64,000 nt of DNA from Paenibacillus andongensis (lineage in GTDB: Bacteria > Bacillota > Bacilli > Paenibacillales > NBRC-103111), in contig NZ_CP104467.1 of the NCBI RefSeq assembly GCF_025369935.1, positions 3,541,001-3,605,000 of the forward strand, in the 5' to 3' direction. Position numbers and translations under genes: made by a program. Positions 1-7,303 of this stretch are shown here, in pieces (position 1 is the first letter of the stretch; each line of letters opens with the position of its first letter). The notes below the pieces were generated by a model, which worked only from the letters and a program-made list of their open reading frames with translations, had not been told where the DNA came from and did not search any database.

Positions 1-1
1 T

Positions 2-760
2 CAAGAGTATGTTATGTTGACATCTCAAGCGAGTGCTATTCAAGCGGCATATAAGCAAGCGAAAATACCTTTTCATATCAATCATGAAGGGGTTATGGTG
101 CTCCAGACGCTGCCTGGCCTATCTGGAGAAAAGGCTCTCAAACCGGGAGATGTGCTTCTAAAAGCTGGAGATAAAGAAGTGAAGGTCGCTCAAGATTTAC
201 TAGACTCACTTAAAGGTAAAAAGGCTGGGGATACAATATCAATCACGTATTCTAGGAAAAAAGTCGAACAGCAAGCTACGTTGACCCTTGGTGCGCTTCC
301 TAAGCAGGAGGGCGAGCAGGGCGAGTCGCGGGCCGGCATTGGGGTTGTACCAGCGGATATGCAGGCTGTAAAGGCAGACCAAGAGGACCAACAAGTATCT
401 ATTAAGGCTGGTGAGATTGGCGGTCCCTCTGCTGGACTAATGTTCTCCTTAGAGATATACAATCAACTCGTGGCAGATGATATTACCAAAGGTTATCGCA
501 TTGCAGGAACAGGGACGATTGAAAGCGACGGCACTGTAGGTCCAATTGGCGGTATTCAGCATAAGATCATTGCCGCGGATCGGGAAAAGGCCGATTATTT
601 CTTTGCACCCAAAGATATGACTTATAAAGATGGTACCAAAGTTGAGAATTACACAACGGCTGTCGAGAGAGCCAATCAAATTAAGACCAAAATGAAAATT
701 GTCGAAATCGGCACCATGGAAGATGCGCTCAAATTTCTAGCAGCATTGCCTCCGAAATAA
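2..760 (+). CDS. PDZ/Lon-like serine protease, YlbL/SepM type (5' truncated by window edge)
   Basis: This is the C-terminal part of a membrane-anchored PDZ plus Lon-like protease. The reading frame is open back to base 2, so the real start and the expected N-terminal membrane anchor lie outside the window. From the Met at 14, a PDZ-like domain covers roughly residues 25-95 (LKPGDVLLKAGD). The S16 Lon-type domain follows, with the catalytic Ser139 in GGPSAGL and Lys184 in IQHK, a 45-residue spacing close to that of the Lon Ser-Lys dyad. Family members cleave extracytoplasmic substrates. It ends 31 bases before the yceD promoter and lies just upstream of yceD-rpmF, as is usual in Bacilli. Confidence 0.9.
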   Translation, partial: QEYVMLTSQASAIQAAYKQAKIPFHINHEGVMVLQTLPGLSGEKALKPGDVLLKAGDKEVKVAQDLLDSLKGKKAGDTISITYSRKKVEQQATLTLGALPKQEGEQGESRAGIGVVPADMQAVKADQEDQQVSIKAGEIGGPSAGLMFSLEIYNQLVADDITKGYRIAGTGTIESDGTVGPIGGIQHKIIAADREKADYFFAPKDMTYKDGTKVENYTTAVERANQIKTKMKIVEIGTMEDALKFLAALPPK

Positions 761-791
761 GCTAGATCCAGTGAAAATAATATAATTTAAA

Positions 792-821
792 TTGACAAAA
801 GGCATGCAAACTGGATATAAT
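792..821 (+). promoter_or_regulatory. sigma-A promoter for yceD-rpmF
   Basis: A perfect TTGACA at 792-797 and a perfect TATAAT at 816-821 are separated by 18 bp. The start codon of yceD is 28 bp downstream of the -10 box. This is one of the two best consensus promoters in the window. Confidence 0.85.
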
Positions 822-849
822 AATCTTTGTTTGTTTGGGGTGAATACAC

Positions 850-1356
850 ATGCAAATTCGTTTTATGGAGCTATCTCTTAAAGGACAGGTTCATATGACC
901 GAAGAATTAACATTGACCGAACCTTTTGAAGGACGTCAAGATATCCTTGGTCATGGTCCCGTACACGTCGATCTTCAAGCCGTGTATGAAGATGGAGCAG
1001 TAAAAGTTAACGGTACGTTAACGCTAGACTTGGAGTTAAGCTGTTCACGATGCTTATCGCACACTAACCAAACAATCGAACTTCCTTTTGAGGAAGTCTT
1101 TATGCAAAAACCAGAAGAAGAAGATCCGGATTTAGACGAGGATATTCATTTGGTGGTAGGAGATAAAGTCGATTTGGAGCCTTACGTTGTAGAAAATGTA
1201 GTGGTCGGTTTACCGTACATACCACTTTGTGACGAAGCGTGCAAAGGTCTCTGTCCCGTGTGCGGAGAGAATCGCAATCAACGTGATTGCGGCTGTAAGC
1301 AGGAGAAGATTGATCCTAGGCTTGCAGGTCTCGCGGACTTTTTTAACAAAGAATAA
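850..1356 (+). CDS. yceD: YceD family (DUF177) zinc-binding protein, YlbN type
   Basis: A 168-residue DUF177 protein, normal in length. YceD proteins are almost always encoded directly upstream of rpmF, as here. They have been linked to 23S rRNA and large-subunit biogenesis in bacteria and plants, although the biochemical role is still poorly defined. Cysteine pairs typical of the family are visible: CSRC around residue 65 and a C-terminal cluster ending CPVCGENRNQRDCGC. The ATG at 850 follows a TTGGGGTGA ribosome binding site at good spacing. The gene is co-transcribed with rpmF, which starts 38 bp after the stop codon. Confidence 0.9.
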   Translation: MQIRFMELSLKGQVHMTEELTLTEPFEGRQDILGHGPVHVDLQAVYEDGAVKVNGTLTLDLELSCSRCLSHTNQTIELPFEEVFMQKPEEEDPDLDEDIHLVVGDKVDLEPYVVENVVVGLPYIPLCDEACKGLCPVCGENRNQRDCGCKQEKIDPRLAGLADFFNKE

Positions 1357-1394
1357 GGCAACGCCCGAAATTCGTATAAGGAGGTGTTTTGAAT

Positions 1395-1568
1395 ATGGCA
1401 GTACCTCAAAGAAGAACGTCCAAAACTCGTCGCGACAAGCGCCGTACTCACTTTAAATTGGAAGTTCCAGGCATGGTGAAATGTGAACAATGTGGAGAAC
1501 TGAAGCTAGCACACCGCGTGTGCAAGTCTTGCGGAACTTACAAAGGTAGAGAGATCGTAAAAGCATAA
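1395..1568 (+). CDS. rpmF: 50S ribosomal protein L32, zinc-binding form
   Basis: A 57-residue ribosomal protein starting [20 protein letters not shown]. It is the zinc-ribbon (C+) form: Cys30-x2-Cys33 (CEQC) and Cys43-x2-Cys46 (CKSC). An AAGGAGGTG-like ribosome binding site sits upstream of the ATG at 1395. L32 is part of the 50S subunit near the peptidyl-transferase region. The gene is followed after 9 bp by a rho-independent terminator, so yceD-rpmF is a two-gene transcription unit separate from the fatty-acid operon. Confidence 0.97.
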   Translation: MAVPQRRTSKTRRDKRRTHFKLEVPGMVKCEQCGELKLAHRVCKSCGTYKGREIVKA

Positions 1569-1577
1569 GATTGGACA

Positions 1578-1613
1578 TAGTACTTCATCCTAGTGTGAGG
1601 TGCTATTTTTTTT
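1578..1613 (+). terminator. Rho-independent terminator after rpmF
   Basis: Ten-bp stem (1578-1587 with 1596-1605, two G-U pairs), 8-nt loop, then eight T residues at 1606-1613. Confidence 0.85.
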
Positions 1614-1615
1614 GC

Positions 1616-1666
1616 TTTCTTTTTGGCTATAAATTTAATATACTACAGTTTAGTATCTGGTAATAA
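1616..1666 (+). promoter_or_regulatory. fapR promoter with probable FapR operator
   Basis: The operator-like sequence is 1650-1666, TTAGTATCTGGTAATAA. It differs at two positions from the TTAGTACCTGGTACTAA form of the known Bacillus FapR palindrome. It lies 6 bp downstream of a -10 candidate TATACT (1639-1644) with a weak -35 TTTCTT at 1616-1621 (17-bp spacing). Alternatively TTGCTT/TTAATA at 1612/1635 could be used. This placement, just downstream of the -10 box and ahead of fapR itself, is where FapR operators are found, and implies malonyl-CoA-relieved autorepression of the whole fab operon. Confidence 0.65.
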
Positions 1667-1687
1667 GATGAGATCTCACGAGATAAG

Positions 1688-2302
1688 GTGGTGCTCGCCA
1701 TCGAACGCCTTCCTAAACGACAAAGGCAGCAGCAATTGCTTCAAGCCATTGAAGCTAATCCTTTTATGACAGACGAGGAACTGATGCGAACGTTTCAGGT
1801 CAGTATCCAAACCGTTCGCTTGGATCGGTTGGAACTCGGCATTCCTGAGCTGCGGGAACGAATGAAGCATATGGCGGTCAAAACGTATGATCATGTACGC
1901 TCACTGCCAATTGATGAAATTATTGGAGAAGTGATTGATTTACAGCTCGATCAAAGCGGTATCTCGATTTTTGAAATTAAAGAAGAACATGTTTTCTCAA
2001 GAACCAAAATTGCAAGAGGACATCATATTTTCTCGCAAGCGAACTCCCTGGCGGTTGCCGTCATCGACGATCCCATAGCTTTAACAGCTTCTGCAGACAT
2101 CCGTTTTATTCGTTCTGTAAAGCTCGGAGAGAAATGTATCGCCAAAGCTTATGTGCGTTCCGTTTCCAAAGGGAAAGCAAGAGTCGAGGTGTTTTCATAT
2201 GTTGGCGATGAAACGGTTTTTCGAGGCAACTTTGTGATCTTTCATTCGAAGAAAGAGCAACATCTAGATAGGGAGGACAAGCTGCATGCGAATCGCGATT
2301 GA
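1688..2302 (+). CDS. fapR: Fatty acid and phospholipid biosynthesis repressor FapR
   Basis: A 204-residue homologue of B. subtilis FapR. The N-terminal DeoR-like helix-turn-helix is recognisable ([20 protein letters not shown]), followed by a linker helix and a hot-dog-fold effector domain containing [17 protein letters not shown], where malonyl-CoA binds in the family. Ligand binding releases the repressor from the fab promoters. Translation probably starts at a GTG (1688 or the adjacent one at 1691); no in-frame ATG fits. A FapR-like operator lies just upstream. The 3' end overlaps plsX by 17 bp, indicating translational coupling. Confidence 0.95.
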   Translation: MVLAIERLPKRQRQQQLLQAIEANPFMTDEELMRTFQVSIQTVRLDRLELGIPELRERMKHMAVKTYDHVRSLPIDEIIGEVIDLQLDQSGISIFEIKEEHVFSRTKIARGHHIFSQANSLAVAVIDDPIALTASADIRFIRSVKLGEKCIAKAYVRSVSKGKARVEVFSYVGDETVFRGNFVIFHSKKEQHLDREDKLHANRD

Positions 2303-3290
2303 TGCAATGGGAGGCGACAATGCCCCTAAAATCGTAGTGGAAGGTGCACTCGCAGCGGCCAAAGAATGGAAAGATGTACAAATCATTCTGGTCGGCAACA
2401 GCGCCGCGATTGAAGCGCATCTCACAGAAAGGCCAGCGAACTTAACGATCCATCACACGGAAGAAGTCATTGAAGCAGAGGATGAACCCGTAAAGGCTGT
2501 CCGCCGCAAAAAAGACGCTTCTATGGTGGTAGCGGGAAGGCTAGTACGTGAGAAGAAGGCGGAAGCCATGATTTCCGCAGGAAATACAGGTGCTTTGATG
2601 ACGACTGGATTGTTAGTCGTAGGTAGAATTCCTGGGATTGAACGTCCAGCACTGGCGCCTATGATTCCAACTATGGACGGAAACGGTGTTCTTGCGCTCG
2701 ATCTAGGAGCTAATATGGATGCAACAGCGGAACAGCTGATTCAATACGCCATTATGGGCAGTATTTACCGCGCTAAAGTGCATGGCATTGCCAAGCCACG
2801 TGTAGGCCTGTTGAATGTGGGTACCGAAGCGACCAAAGGGAATGAATTAACGAAAACGGCATATCCTTTAATGGAACAAGCTCCTATTCATTTTGTGGGA
2901 AATGTCGAATCCTCACAAGTGCTTCGTGCCAAATGCGATGTCATCGTGTGCGATGGATTCGCAGGAAATATCATGCTGAAATCATTGGAAGGTGCTGCGT
3001 CTACCATTTTCTCGGCATTGAAACAAGAGTTCACCAAAACCTTTTTCACTAAACTTGCAGCGGCTGTCTTGAAACCAGGACTTACACAATTCCGCAAAAA
3101 GTTGGATTATAATGAACATGGGGCAGCCCCGTTTTTGGGTATTGATGGATTAGTCCTAAAAAGCCATGGCTCCTCCGATGCGAATGCCATTAAGAATGCA
3201 GTGCGTCAAGCGAGAATAGCCTTGCAAAATGATTTGGTTGGCACGATATCTGCCGAAATTAGCCACGGGAAGAGAGATATAACAACATGA
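2286..3290 (+). CDS. plsX: Phosphate acyltransferase PlsX
   Basis: A 334-residue PlsX, full length. It converts acyl-ACP plus phosphate to acyl-phosphate, the donor used by PlsY in the first step of phosphatidic acid synthesis; it is a peripheral membrane protein. Typical family stretches are [15 protein letters not shown] at the N terminus, SAGNTGALM around residue 98 and [14 protein letters not shown] near 224. It begins inside the end of fapR (17-bp overlap, with a GGGAGGA ribosome binding site in fapR) and its end overlaps fabH by 4 bp. Lipid synthesis and its repressor are therefore in one transcript. Confidence 0.97.
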   Translation: MRIAIDAMGGDNAPKIVVEGALAAAKEWKDVQIILVGNSAAIEAHLTERPANLTIHHTEEVIEAEDEPVKAVRRKKDASMVVAGRLVREKKAEAMISAGNTGALMTTGLLVVGRIPGIERPALAPMIPTMDGNGVLALDLGANMDATAEQLIQYAIMGSIYRAKVHGIAKPRVGLLNVGTEATKGNELTKTAYPLMEQAPIHFVGNVESSQVLRAKCDVIVCDGFAGNIMLKSLEGAASTIFSALKQEFTKTFFTKLAAAVLKPGLTQFRKKLDYNEHGAAPFLGIDGLVLKSHGSSDANAIKNAVRQARIALQNDLVGTISAEISHGKRDITT

Positions 3291-4273
3291 ACTTAATACC
3301 AGTTGGGGTACTCGGAACGGGTAAATATGTACCAGAACGAATTTTAACAAATCAAGAATTGGAAACCATGGTTGAAACGAATGATGAGTGGATCGTGACT
3401 AGAACGGGTATTCGTGAAAGAAGAATAGCCTCCGAAGGACAAGCTACGTCTGATCTTTGTTATGAAGCCGCATTGATTGCTCTGTCAAATGCTGGGGTTA
3501 CGGCAGATCAGCTTGACTTGATTATAGTAGCGACGATTACACCTGATATGTCATTCCCTTCCACGGCATGTATTCTCCAAGAGAAGCTGGGAGCTAAAAA
3601 AGCAGCAGCTTTTGACTTGTCTGCAGCTTGTTCAGGTTTTGTATATGGACTTGCTAATGCTTCTAACTTCATTTCCACAGGAACATATAAACATGCACTT
3701 ATCATTGGCGCAGATTGTTTATCCAAAATTACTGACTATACAGACCGAAACACGTGCATTCTTTTTGGCGATGGTGCTGGAGCCGTTGTTATCGGGGAAG
3801 TGCCTGAACATAGAGGTTTCAAATCGTTTGAGCTGGGCGCTGACGGCACAGGAGGTCCGCTCCTGAAAATTGAAGGTGGCGGGTCGCGTAATCCTTCCTC
3901 ACAAGCCTCCATTGACCAACGTTTGCACTACATCTACATGGCTGGAGCTGAAGTCTTCAAATTTGCCGTCCGGATCATGGGCAATGCCGCTGATGAAGCG
4001 CTGCGCAAAGCAGGTTGGGAAAAAACAGATATCGATCTGCTCGTACCGCACCAAGCGAATATGAGAATCATTCAAGCTTCACTAAATCGTCTAGAACTGA
4101 CTGACGATAAATGCATGATCAACCTAGACAAGTACGGCAACATGTCCGCGGCCTCTATCCCGGTAGCTCTCGCAGAAGCAGTTGAGCAGGGAAGATTGAA
4201 CGAAGGCGACCGCCTCGTGCTAGTTGGCTTCGGCGGCGGCCTAACATGGGGCGCAGCTGCTTTGGTTTGGTAG
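3287..4273 (+). CDS. fabH: 3-oxoacyl-ACP synthase III (FabH)
   Basis: A 328-residue KAS III, which condenses a short-chain acyl-CoA with malonyl-ACP to start fatty acid synthesis. In Gram-positives it prefers branched primers. The catalytic triad is visible: Cys115 (AACSGF), His255 (VPHQAN) and Asn285 (YGNMSAAS). The start overlaps plsX by ATGA. What is odd is downstream: the next gene, fabD, is 936 bp away and the gap is filled with repeats starting within a few bases of the fabH stop codon. A small hairpin (4273-4277 with 4285-4289) sits on the stop codon. Confidence 0.97.
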   Translation: MNLIPVGVLGTGKYVPERILTNQELETMVETNDEWIVTRTGIRERRIASEGQATSDLCYEAALIALSNAGVTADQLDLIIVATITPDMSFPSTACILQEKLGAKKAAAFDLSAACSGFVYGLANASNFISTGTYKHALIIGADCLSKITDYTDRNTCILFGDGAGAVVIGEVPEHRGFKSFELGADGTGGPLLKIEGGGSRNPSSQASIDQRLHYIYMAGAEVFKFAVRIMGNAADEALRKAGWEKTDIDLLVPHQANMRIIQASLNRLELTDDKCMINLDKYGNMSAASIPVALAEAVEQGRLNEGDRLVLVGFGGGLTWGAAALVW

Positions 4274-4277
4274 ACCG

Positions 4278-4850
4278 TTACTATCGGTCACTATCCCTTA
4301 GGCTCAGGTGTTTAGGAAATAACCATTCTTTTCTTTTTCCACTGAACTTGAGGGTTACGCTTGATAAATGCAGGTCAACCGAAAATACTTGCATCTGAAA
4401 AAGTTTTCGGGTGTTGCTATTAGCACTACCCCAAGACTCAGGTGTTTTAAAGACCTTTCTTTTCTACTTTTCTGCTGAACTTGAGGGTAACGCTGGAAAA
4501 ATGAGTAATCAACTGGAAAAATTGCGTTGATAAAACTTTTCCGAGTGAAGCTATTAGCACTATCCCTTAGGCTCATGTGTCTTGAAGCGACAAATCTTTC
4601 TTCTTTTCAACTGAACCTGAGGGCTATGCAGGATAAATGCACTATAGAGGAAGTTTTGCAGCTAATAAAAGTTTCCCAGTGATGCTATTGACACTATCCA
4701 TAAGACTCATGTGACTGGTAAAAGGCCTTTCTTTTCTTTTTTTCGCTGGACTCGAGGCAACGCTGGATAAAGGCGCGGTCGACTGGAAACCTTGCAGTTG
4801 ATAAAACTTTTCCGAGTGAAGCTATTGGCACTATCCCTGAGACTCAGTAA
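4278..4850 (+). repeat. Four tandem imperfect ~135-bp units plus a partial fifth
   Basis: The head motif CACTATCCC(t)TAGRCTCA recurs at 4289, 4424, 4558, 4692 and 4829, giving periods of 135, 134, 134 and 137 bp. Each full unit then has a pyrimidine-rich stretch (CTTTCTTTTC-like), a CTGAACTTGAGGG-like block, a GGAAAA...TTTTCC block and a GCTATTRG tail. The fifth copy stops after about 20 bp. The period is not a multiple of three and stop codons occur in all frames, so it is not coding. In units 1-3 the head (4295-4307, 4564-4576) pairs with the CTGAA block (4342-4354, 4611-4623), so transcripts could form a 34-nt-loop hairpin per unit. Function unknown. Confidence 0.9.
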
Positions 4851-4865
4851 ACAAATTGAGTGGGC

Positions 4866-5089
4866 GAACTGAGGAACTTAAGAACTGAGGAACTGAGGAA
4901 CTTAAGAACTGAGGAACTGAGGAACTTAAGAACTTAAGAACTTAAGAACTGAAGAACTGAAGAACTGAAGAACTGAAGAACTGAGGAACTGAGGAACTTA
5001 AGAACTTAAGAACTTAAGAACTTAAGAACTTAAGAACTTAAGAACTTAAGAACTTAAGAACTCAAGAACTGAAGAACTGAAGAACTGAG
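4866..5089 (+). repeat. Octanucleotide microsatellite: 28 perfect-length copies of GAACTNAR
   Basis: The block is 224 bp, exactly 28 units of 8 bp with no indels. The first five bases GAACT never vary; variation is confined to positions 6 and 8. Counts are GAACTTAA x13, GAACTGAG x8, GAACTGAA x6 and GAACTCAA x1, with a run of eight identical GAACTTAA units at 4994-5057. Pure GAACTTAA runs give a stop codon in every frame on both strands, so the block is non-coding. The unit resembles the GAACTTGAG block inside the neighbouring 135-bp repeats and may have expanded from it (inference). Confidence 0.97.
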
Positions 5090-5109
5090 CCAAGGGGATA
5101 GTGTCAATA
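5085..5109 (-). repeat. Inverted short copy of the 135-bp unit head
   Basis: On the minus strand this reads TATTGACACTATCCCCTTGG followed by CTCAG, matching the head of unit 1 (4289-4307, CACTATCCCTTAGGCTCAG) and the TATTGACACTATCC junction before unit 4. It overlaps the last octanucleotide by 5 bp. The whole repeat region is thus bracketed by the same 19-bp motif in opposite orientations. No target-site duplication is apparent. Confidence 0.75.
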
Positions 5110-5147
5110 AGGGGTATAGAAAAATAATAGCTCGGAAATAAAATGGA

Positions 5148-5182
5148 ATTTTAAGTAAAAAATATAATTAATTACTGAAAAT
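5148..5182 (+). promoter_or_regulatory. Possible fabD promoter region: TATAAT inside an inverted repeat
   Basis: After the repeats, AT-rich DNA holds a perfect TATAAT at 5163-5168 flanked by an 11-bp inverted repeat with one mismatch (5148-5158 and 5172-5182). No good -35 is seen at the right distance. fabD starts at 5210. If active, it would let fabD-fabG be transcribed independently of the upstream repeats. It does not match the FapR palindrome. Confidence 0.3.
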
Positions 5183-5209
5183 TATCGCGGAAGGGGATCC
5201 TTTTCTCGT

Positions 5210-6163
5210 ATGGGTAAAATAGCATTTGTATTTCCTGGTCAAGGCTCGCAGTCCGTGGGTATGGGGCATGATATATACACGAATCATCCTGCAGCTAGAG
5301 CATATTTTGAGCGCGCTAACGAAGCGCTAGGCTTCTCTTTATCTGATCTGATCTTCCAAGGTCCAGAGGACCAATTGAAGATCACGTATCACACGCAGCC
5401 TGCGCTGTTGACAACAAGCATCGCTTGTCTGGAAGTGTTCAAGGCTGCTGGCATTAAGCCAGACTATGTCGCTGGACATAGTCTCGGTGAATACAGCGCG
5501 CTAGTCGCAGCGGGCGTGCTCGCGTTCGAAGACGCGGTCCGCACGGTGCGGGCCCGCGGCGAATTCATGGAACAGGCCGTCCCTGGCGGCCTGGGTGCGA
5601 TGGCAGCCGTGCTGGGAGCCGAGCGCGAAGCGCTTGCGGAGCTATGCGCGGCTATCACAAACGGCGGCTCCGTCGTGGAGCTCGCCAATGTGAACTGCCC
5701 GGGACAGATCGTCGTCTCGGGCAGTAAAGAGGGCGTTGCAGCGGTTGTAGAACGCTGCAAAGAAGCCGGAGCGAAGCGTGCCATACCGCTCGAGGTGAGC
5801 GGGCCCTTTCACTCTTCACTTATGAAGCCAGCCTCTGAGCGCCTCGCTGAGGTGCTCGCGTCGATCGAGATGAGTGATGCAGCCGTGCCCGTTGTAGCCA
5901 ACGTAACGGCTCGTCCTGTCACGCAGCCCGGCGATATTCGCGGTCTGCTTGTAGAGCAAGTGTACTCCCCAGTATTATGGGAGGATACGATTGTTTATCT
6001 GATCGGCCAAGGCGTCGATACGTTCATTGAGCTTGGCTCGGGAACGGTTCTCGCCGGTCTGATCAAAAAGGTAGACAAAACAGTGAAGACCGTGTCAATC
6101 GGTAGCCTAGAAGCTTTGGAGAAGTATATGAAGGAGACTGATGACGATCATGTTAACGGGTAA
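5210..6163 (+). CDS. fabD: Malonyl-CoA:ACP transacylase FabD
   Basis: A 317-residue cytosolic transacylase that loads malonyl groups onto acyl carrier protein. The active-site Ser91 lies in [10 protein letters not shown] and His201 in GPFHSS; the N-terminal [12 protein letters not shown] is the oxyanion-hole region. The ATG at 5210 follows a GGAAGGGG ribosome binding site. The middle of the gene (about 5470-5930) is visibly much more GC-rich than its neighbours, with runs of CG-rich codons, while both ends are ordinary. The protein itself looks intact and full length. The end overlaps fabG by 23 bp. Confidence 0.96.
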   Translation: MGKIAFVFPGQGSQSVGMGHDIYTNHPAARAYFERANEALGFSLSDLIFQGPEDQLKITYHTQPALLTTSIACLEVFKAAGIKPDYVAGHSLGEYSALVAAGVLAFEDAVRTVRARGEFMEQAVPGGLGAMAAVLGAEREALAELCAAITNGGSVVELANVNCPGQIVVSGSKEGVAAVVERCKEAGAKRAIPLEVSGPFHSSLMKPASERLAEVLASIEMSDAAVPVVANVTARPVTQPGDIRGLLVEQVYSPVLWEDTIVYLIGQGVDTFIELGSGTVLAGLIKKVDKTVKTVSIGSLEALEKYMKETDDDHVNG

Positions 6164-6890
6164 GGTGGCACTGGTAACAGGGGCATCTCGAGGTATTGGC
6201 CGAGCGATTGCTTTGCATTTGGCTGAACATGGGGCCAATGTTGTTGTGAACTATGCAGGAAGTGAAGCTGCTGCTGGAGAAGTTGTTGAGCAGATTGAAG
6301 CGATGGGACGTAAAGCGATTAAGCTGCGTGCCGACGTAAGCAGTTTTCAGGAAGCCGATGATTTAGTAAAGCAAACGCTAGAAAGTTTTGGTAAAATTGA
6401 TATTCTTGTGAATAATGCTGGCATAACAAGAGACAATTTAATCATGCGGATGAAGGAAGAAGAGTTCGATCAAGTTATCGCTACGAATCTCAAGGGTGTG
6501 TTCAACTGTGTAAAAGCCGTTACTCGCCCGATGATGAAACAGCGTTTCGGTCGAATTATTAATATATCTTCTGTAGTAGGTGTGCTCGGTAACCCGGGTC
6601 AGGCCAACTATGTAGCAGCAAAAGCAGGCGTTATTGGCTTAACCAAAGCGACTGCTAGAGAACTATCTTCTCGAGGCATTACGGTGAATGCAGTAGCGCC
6701 AGGTTTCATTGAAACCGATATGACGGACAAGTTGTCATCAGAGATGCGGGAGCAAATGTTGAAGCAAATTCCACTGGAACGCCTTGGCCAACCTGAGGAA
6801 ATTGCTAAGGTTGTTCGCTTCTTAGCATCGGACGATGCGTCCTACATGACCGGCCAAACACTCCATGTAGATGGCGGCATGTACATGTAA
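6141..6890 (+). CDS. fabG: 3-oxoacyl-ACP reductase FabG
   Basis: A 249-residue short-chain dehydrogenase that reduces 3-ketoacyl-ACP with NADPH. The cofactor motif is GASRGIG (residues 14-20), NNAG is at 91-94, and the catalytic Ser/Tyr/Lys are Ser143 or 144 (NISS), Tyr157 and Lys161 (YVAAK). The end HVDGGMYM is typical of the family. Two starts are possible: ATG 6141, only 3 bp after an AAGGAGA ribosome binding site, or ATG 6150 giving [11 protein letters not shown], closer to the usual FabG N terminus but at 12-bp spacing. It overlaps fabD and is followed by a 84-bp gap with its own promoter for acpP. Confidence 0.96.
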   Translation: MTIMLTGKVALVTGASRGIGRAIALHLAEHGANVVVNYAGSEAAAGEVVEQIEAMGRKAIKLRADVSSFQEADDLVKQTLESFGKIDILVNNAGITRDNLIMRMKEEEFDQVIATNLKGVFNCVKAVTRPMMKQRFGRIINISSVVGVLGNPGQANYVAAKAGVIGLTKATARELSSRGITVNAVAPGFIETDMTDKLSSEMREQMLKQIPLERLGQPEEIAKVVRFLASDDASYMTGQTLHVDGGMYM

Positions 6891-6903
6891 GTTTTACCAG
6901 AAA

Positions 6904-6953
6904 GAGAATCTCAAAATTGACTACTGGCAATCTGTCAGAGATTCTCGTATAAT
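6904..6953 (+). promoter_or_regulatory. acpP promoter overlapped by a 9-bp perfect inverted repeat
   Basis: TATAAT at 6948-6953 with CTGGCA at 6924-6929 (4/6 to consensus, 18-bp spacing) forms a plausible sigma-A promoter. GAGAATCTC (6904-6912) and GAGATTCTC (6938-6946) are perfect inverted repeats; the right arm occupies the spacer next to the -10 box. The repeat could be an operator or an attenuating hairpin; it has no T-tract. An internal acpP promoter would suit the high demand for acyl carrier protein. Confidence 0.5.
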
Positions 6954-6974
6954 ACCAAAGAGGAGGTGAACCGG

Positions 6975-7208
6975 ATGTCCGACGTATTGGATCGTGTTAA
7001 GCGAATTGTTGTCGATCGTCTAGGGGTTGATGAAGCTGAAGTCACCCTCGAAGCATCTTTCAAAGAAGATCTAGGTGCTGATTCTCTCGATGTAGTTGAA
7101 TTAGTAATGGAATTAGAAGATGAGTTCGATTTAGAAATTTCCGATGAAGATGCCGAGAAGATTACGACTGTAGGAGAAGTTACGAATTACATAAAATCTC
7201 ATACGTAA
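6975..7208 (+). CDS. acpP: Acyl carrier protein
   Basis: A 77-residue, very acidic four-helix carrier of the growing acyl chain. The phosphopantetheine attachment site is Ser37 in [10 protein letters not shown]. The in-frame GTG at 6966 is part of the AGGAGGTGA ribosome binding site (6961-6969), so the ATG at 6975, 5 bp after it, is the start. It has its own promoter-like sequence upstream and a hairpin downstream, so it can be expressed above the level of the rest of the fab operon. Confidence 0.98.
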   Translation: MSDVLDRVKRIVVDRLGVDEAEVTLEASFKEDLGADSLDVVELVMELEDEFDLEISDEDAEKITTVGEVTNYIKSHT

Positions 7209-7218
7209 TAGTCTACCG

Positions 7219-7250
7219 AGTCCCGTTTCTAATCAAGACGGGACTTTCTC
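7219..7250 (+). terminator. Hairpin between acpP and fabF, weak terminator or attenuator
   Basis: An 8-bp perfect stem (7219-7226 with 7238-7245, AGTCCCGT/ACGGGACT), extendable by two more pairs, followed by a mixed TTTCTCTCC rather than a clean T-run. Probably partial termination or 3'-end protection of the acpP message. Confidence 0.5.
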
Positions 7251-7303
7251 TCCATTTTCGAACAATAAAAAAATGATGGTTTACTACATAGAAGGTGGTA
7301 CAA

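Noticed and set aside
4355..4576. 73-codon minus-strand frame in the fabH-fabD gap
   Set aside because: It crosses repeat unit boundaries, is not conserved in frame between units and lacks a ribosome binding site.
4278..5109. CRISPR array
   Set aside because: Repeats are contiguous, imperfect and of 135 or 8 bp with no unique spacers, and there are no cas genes.
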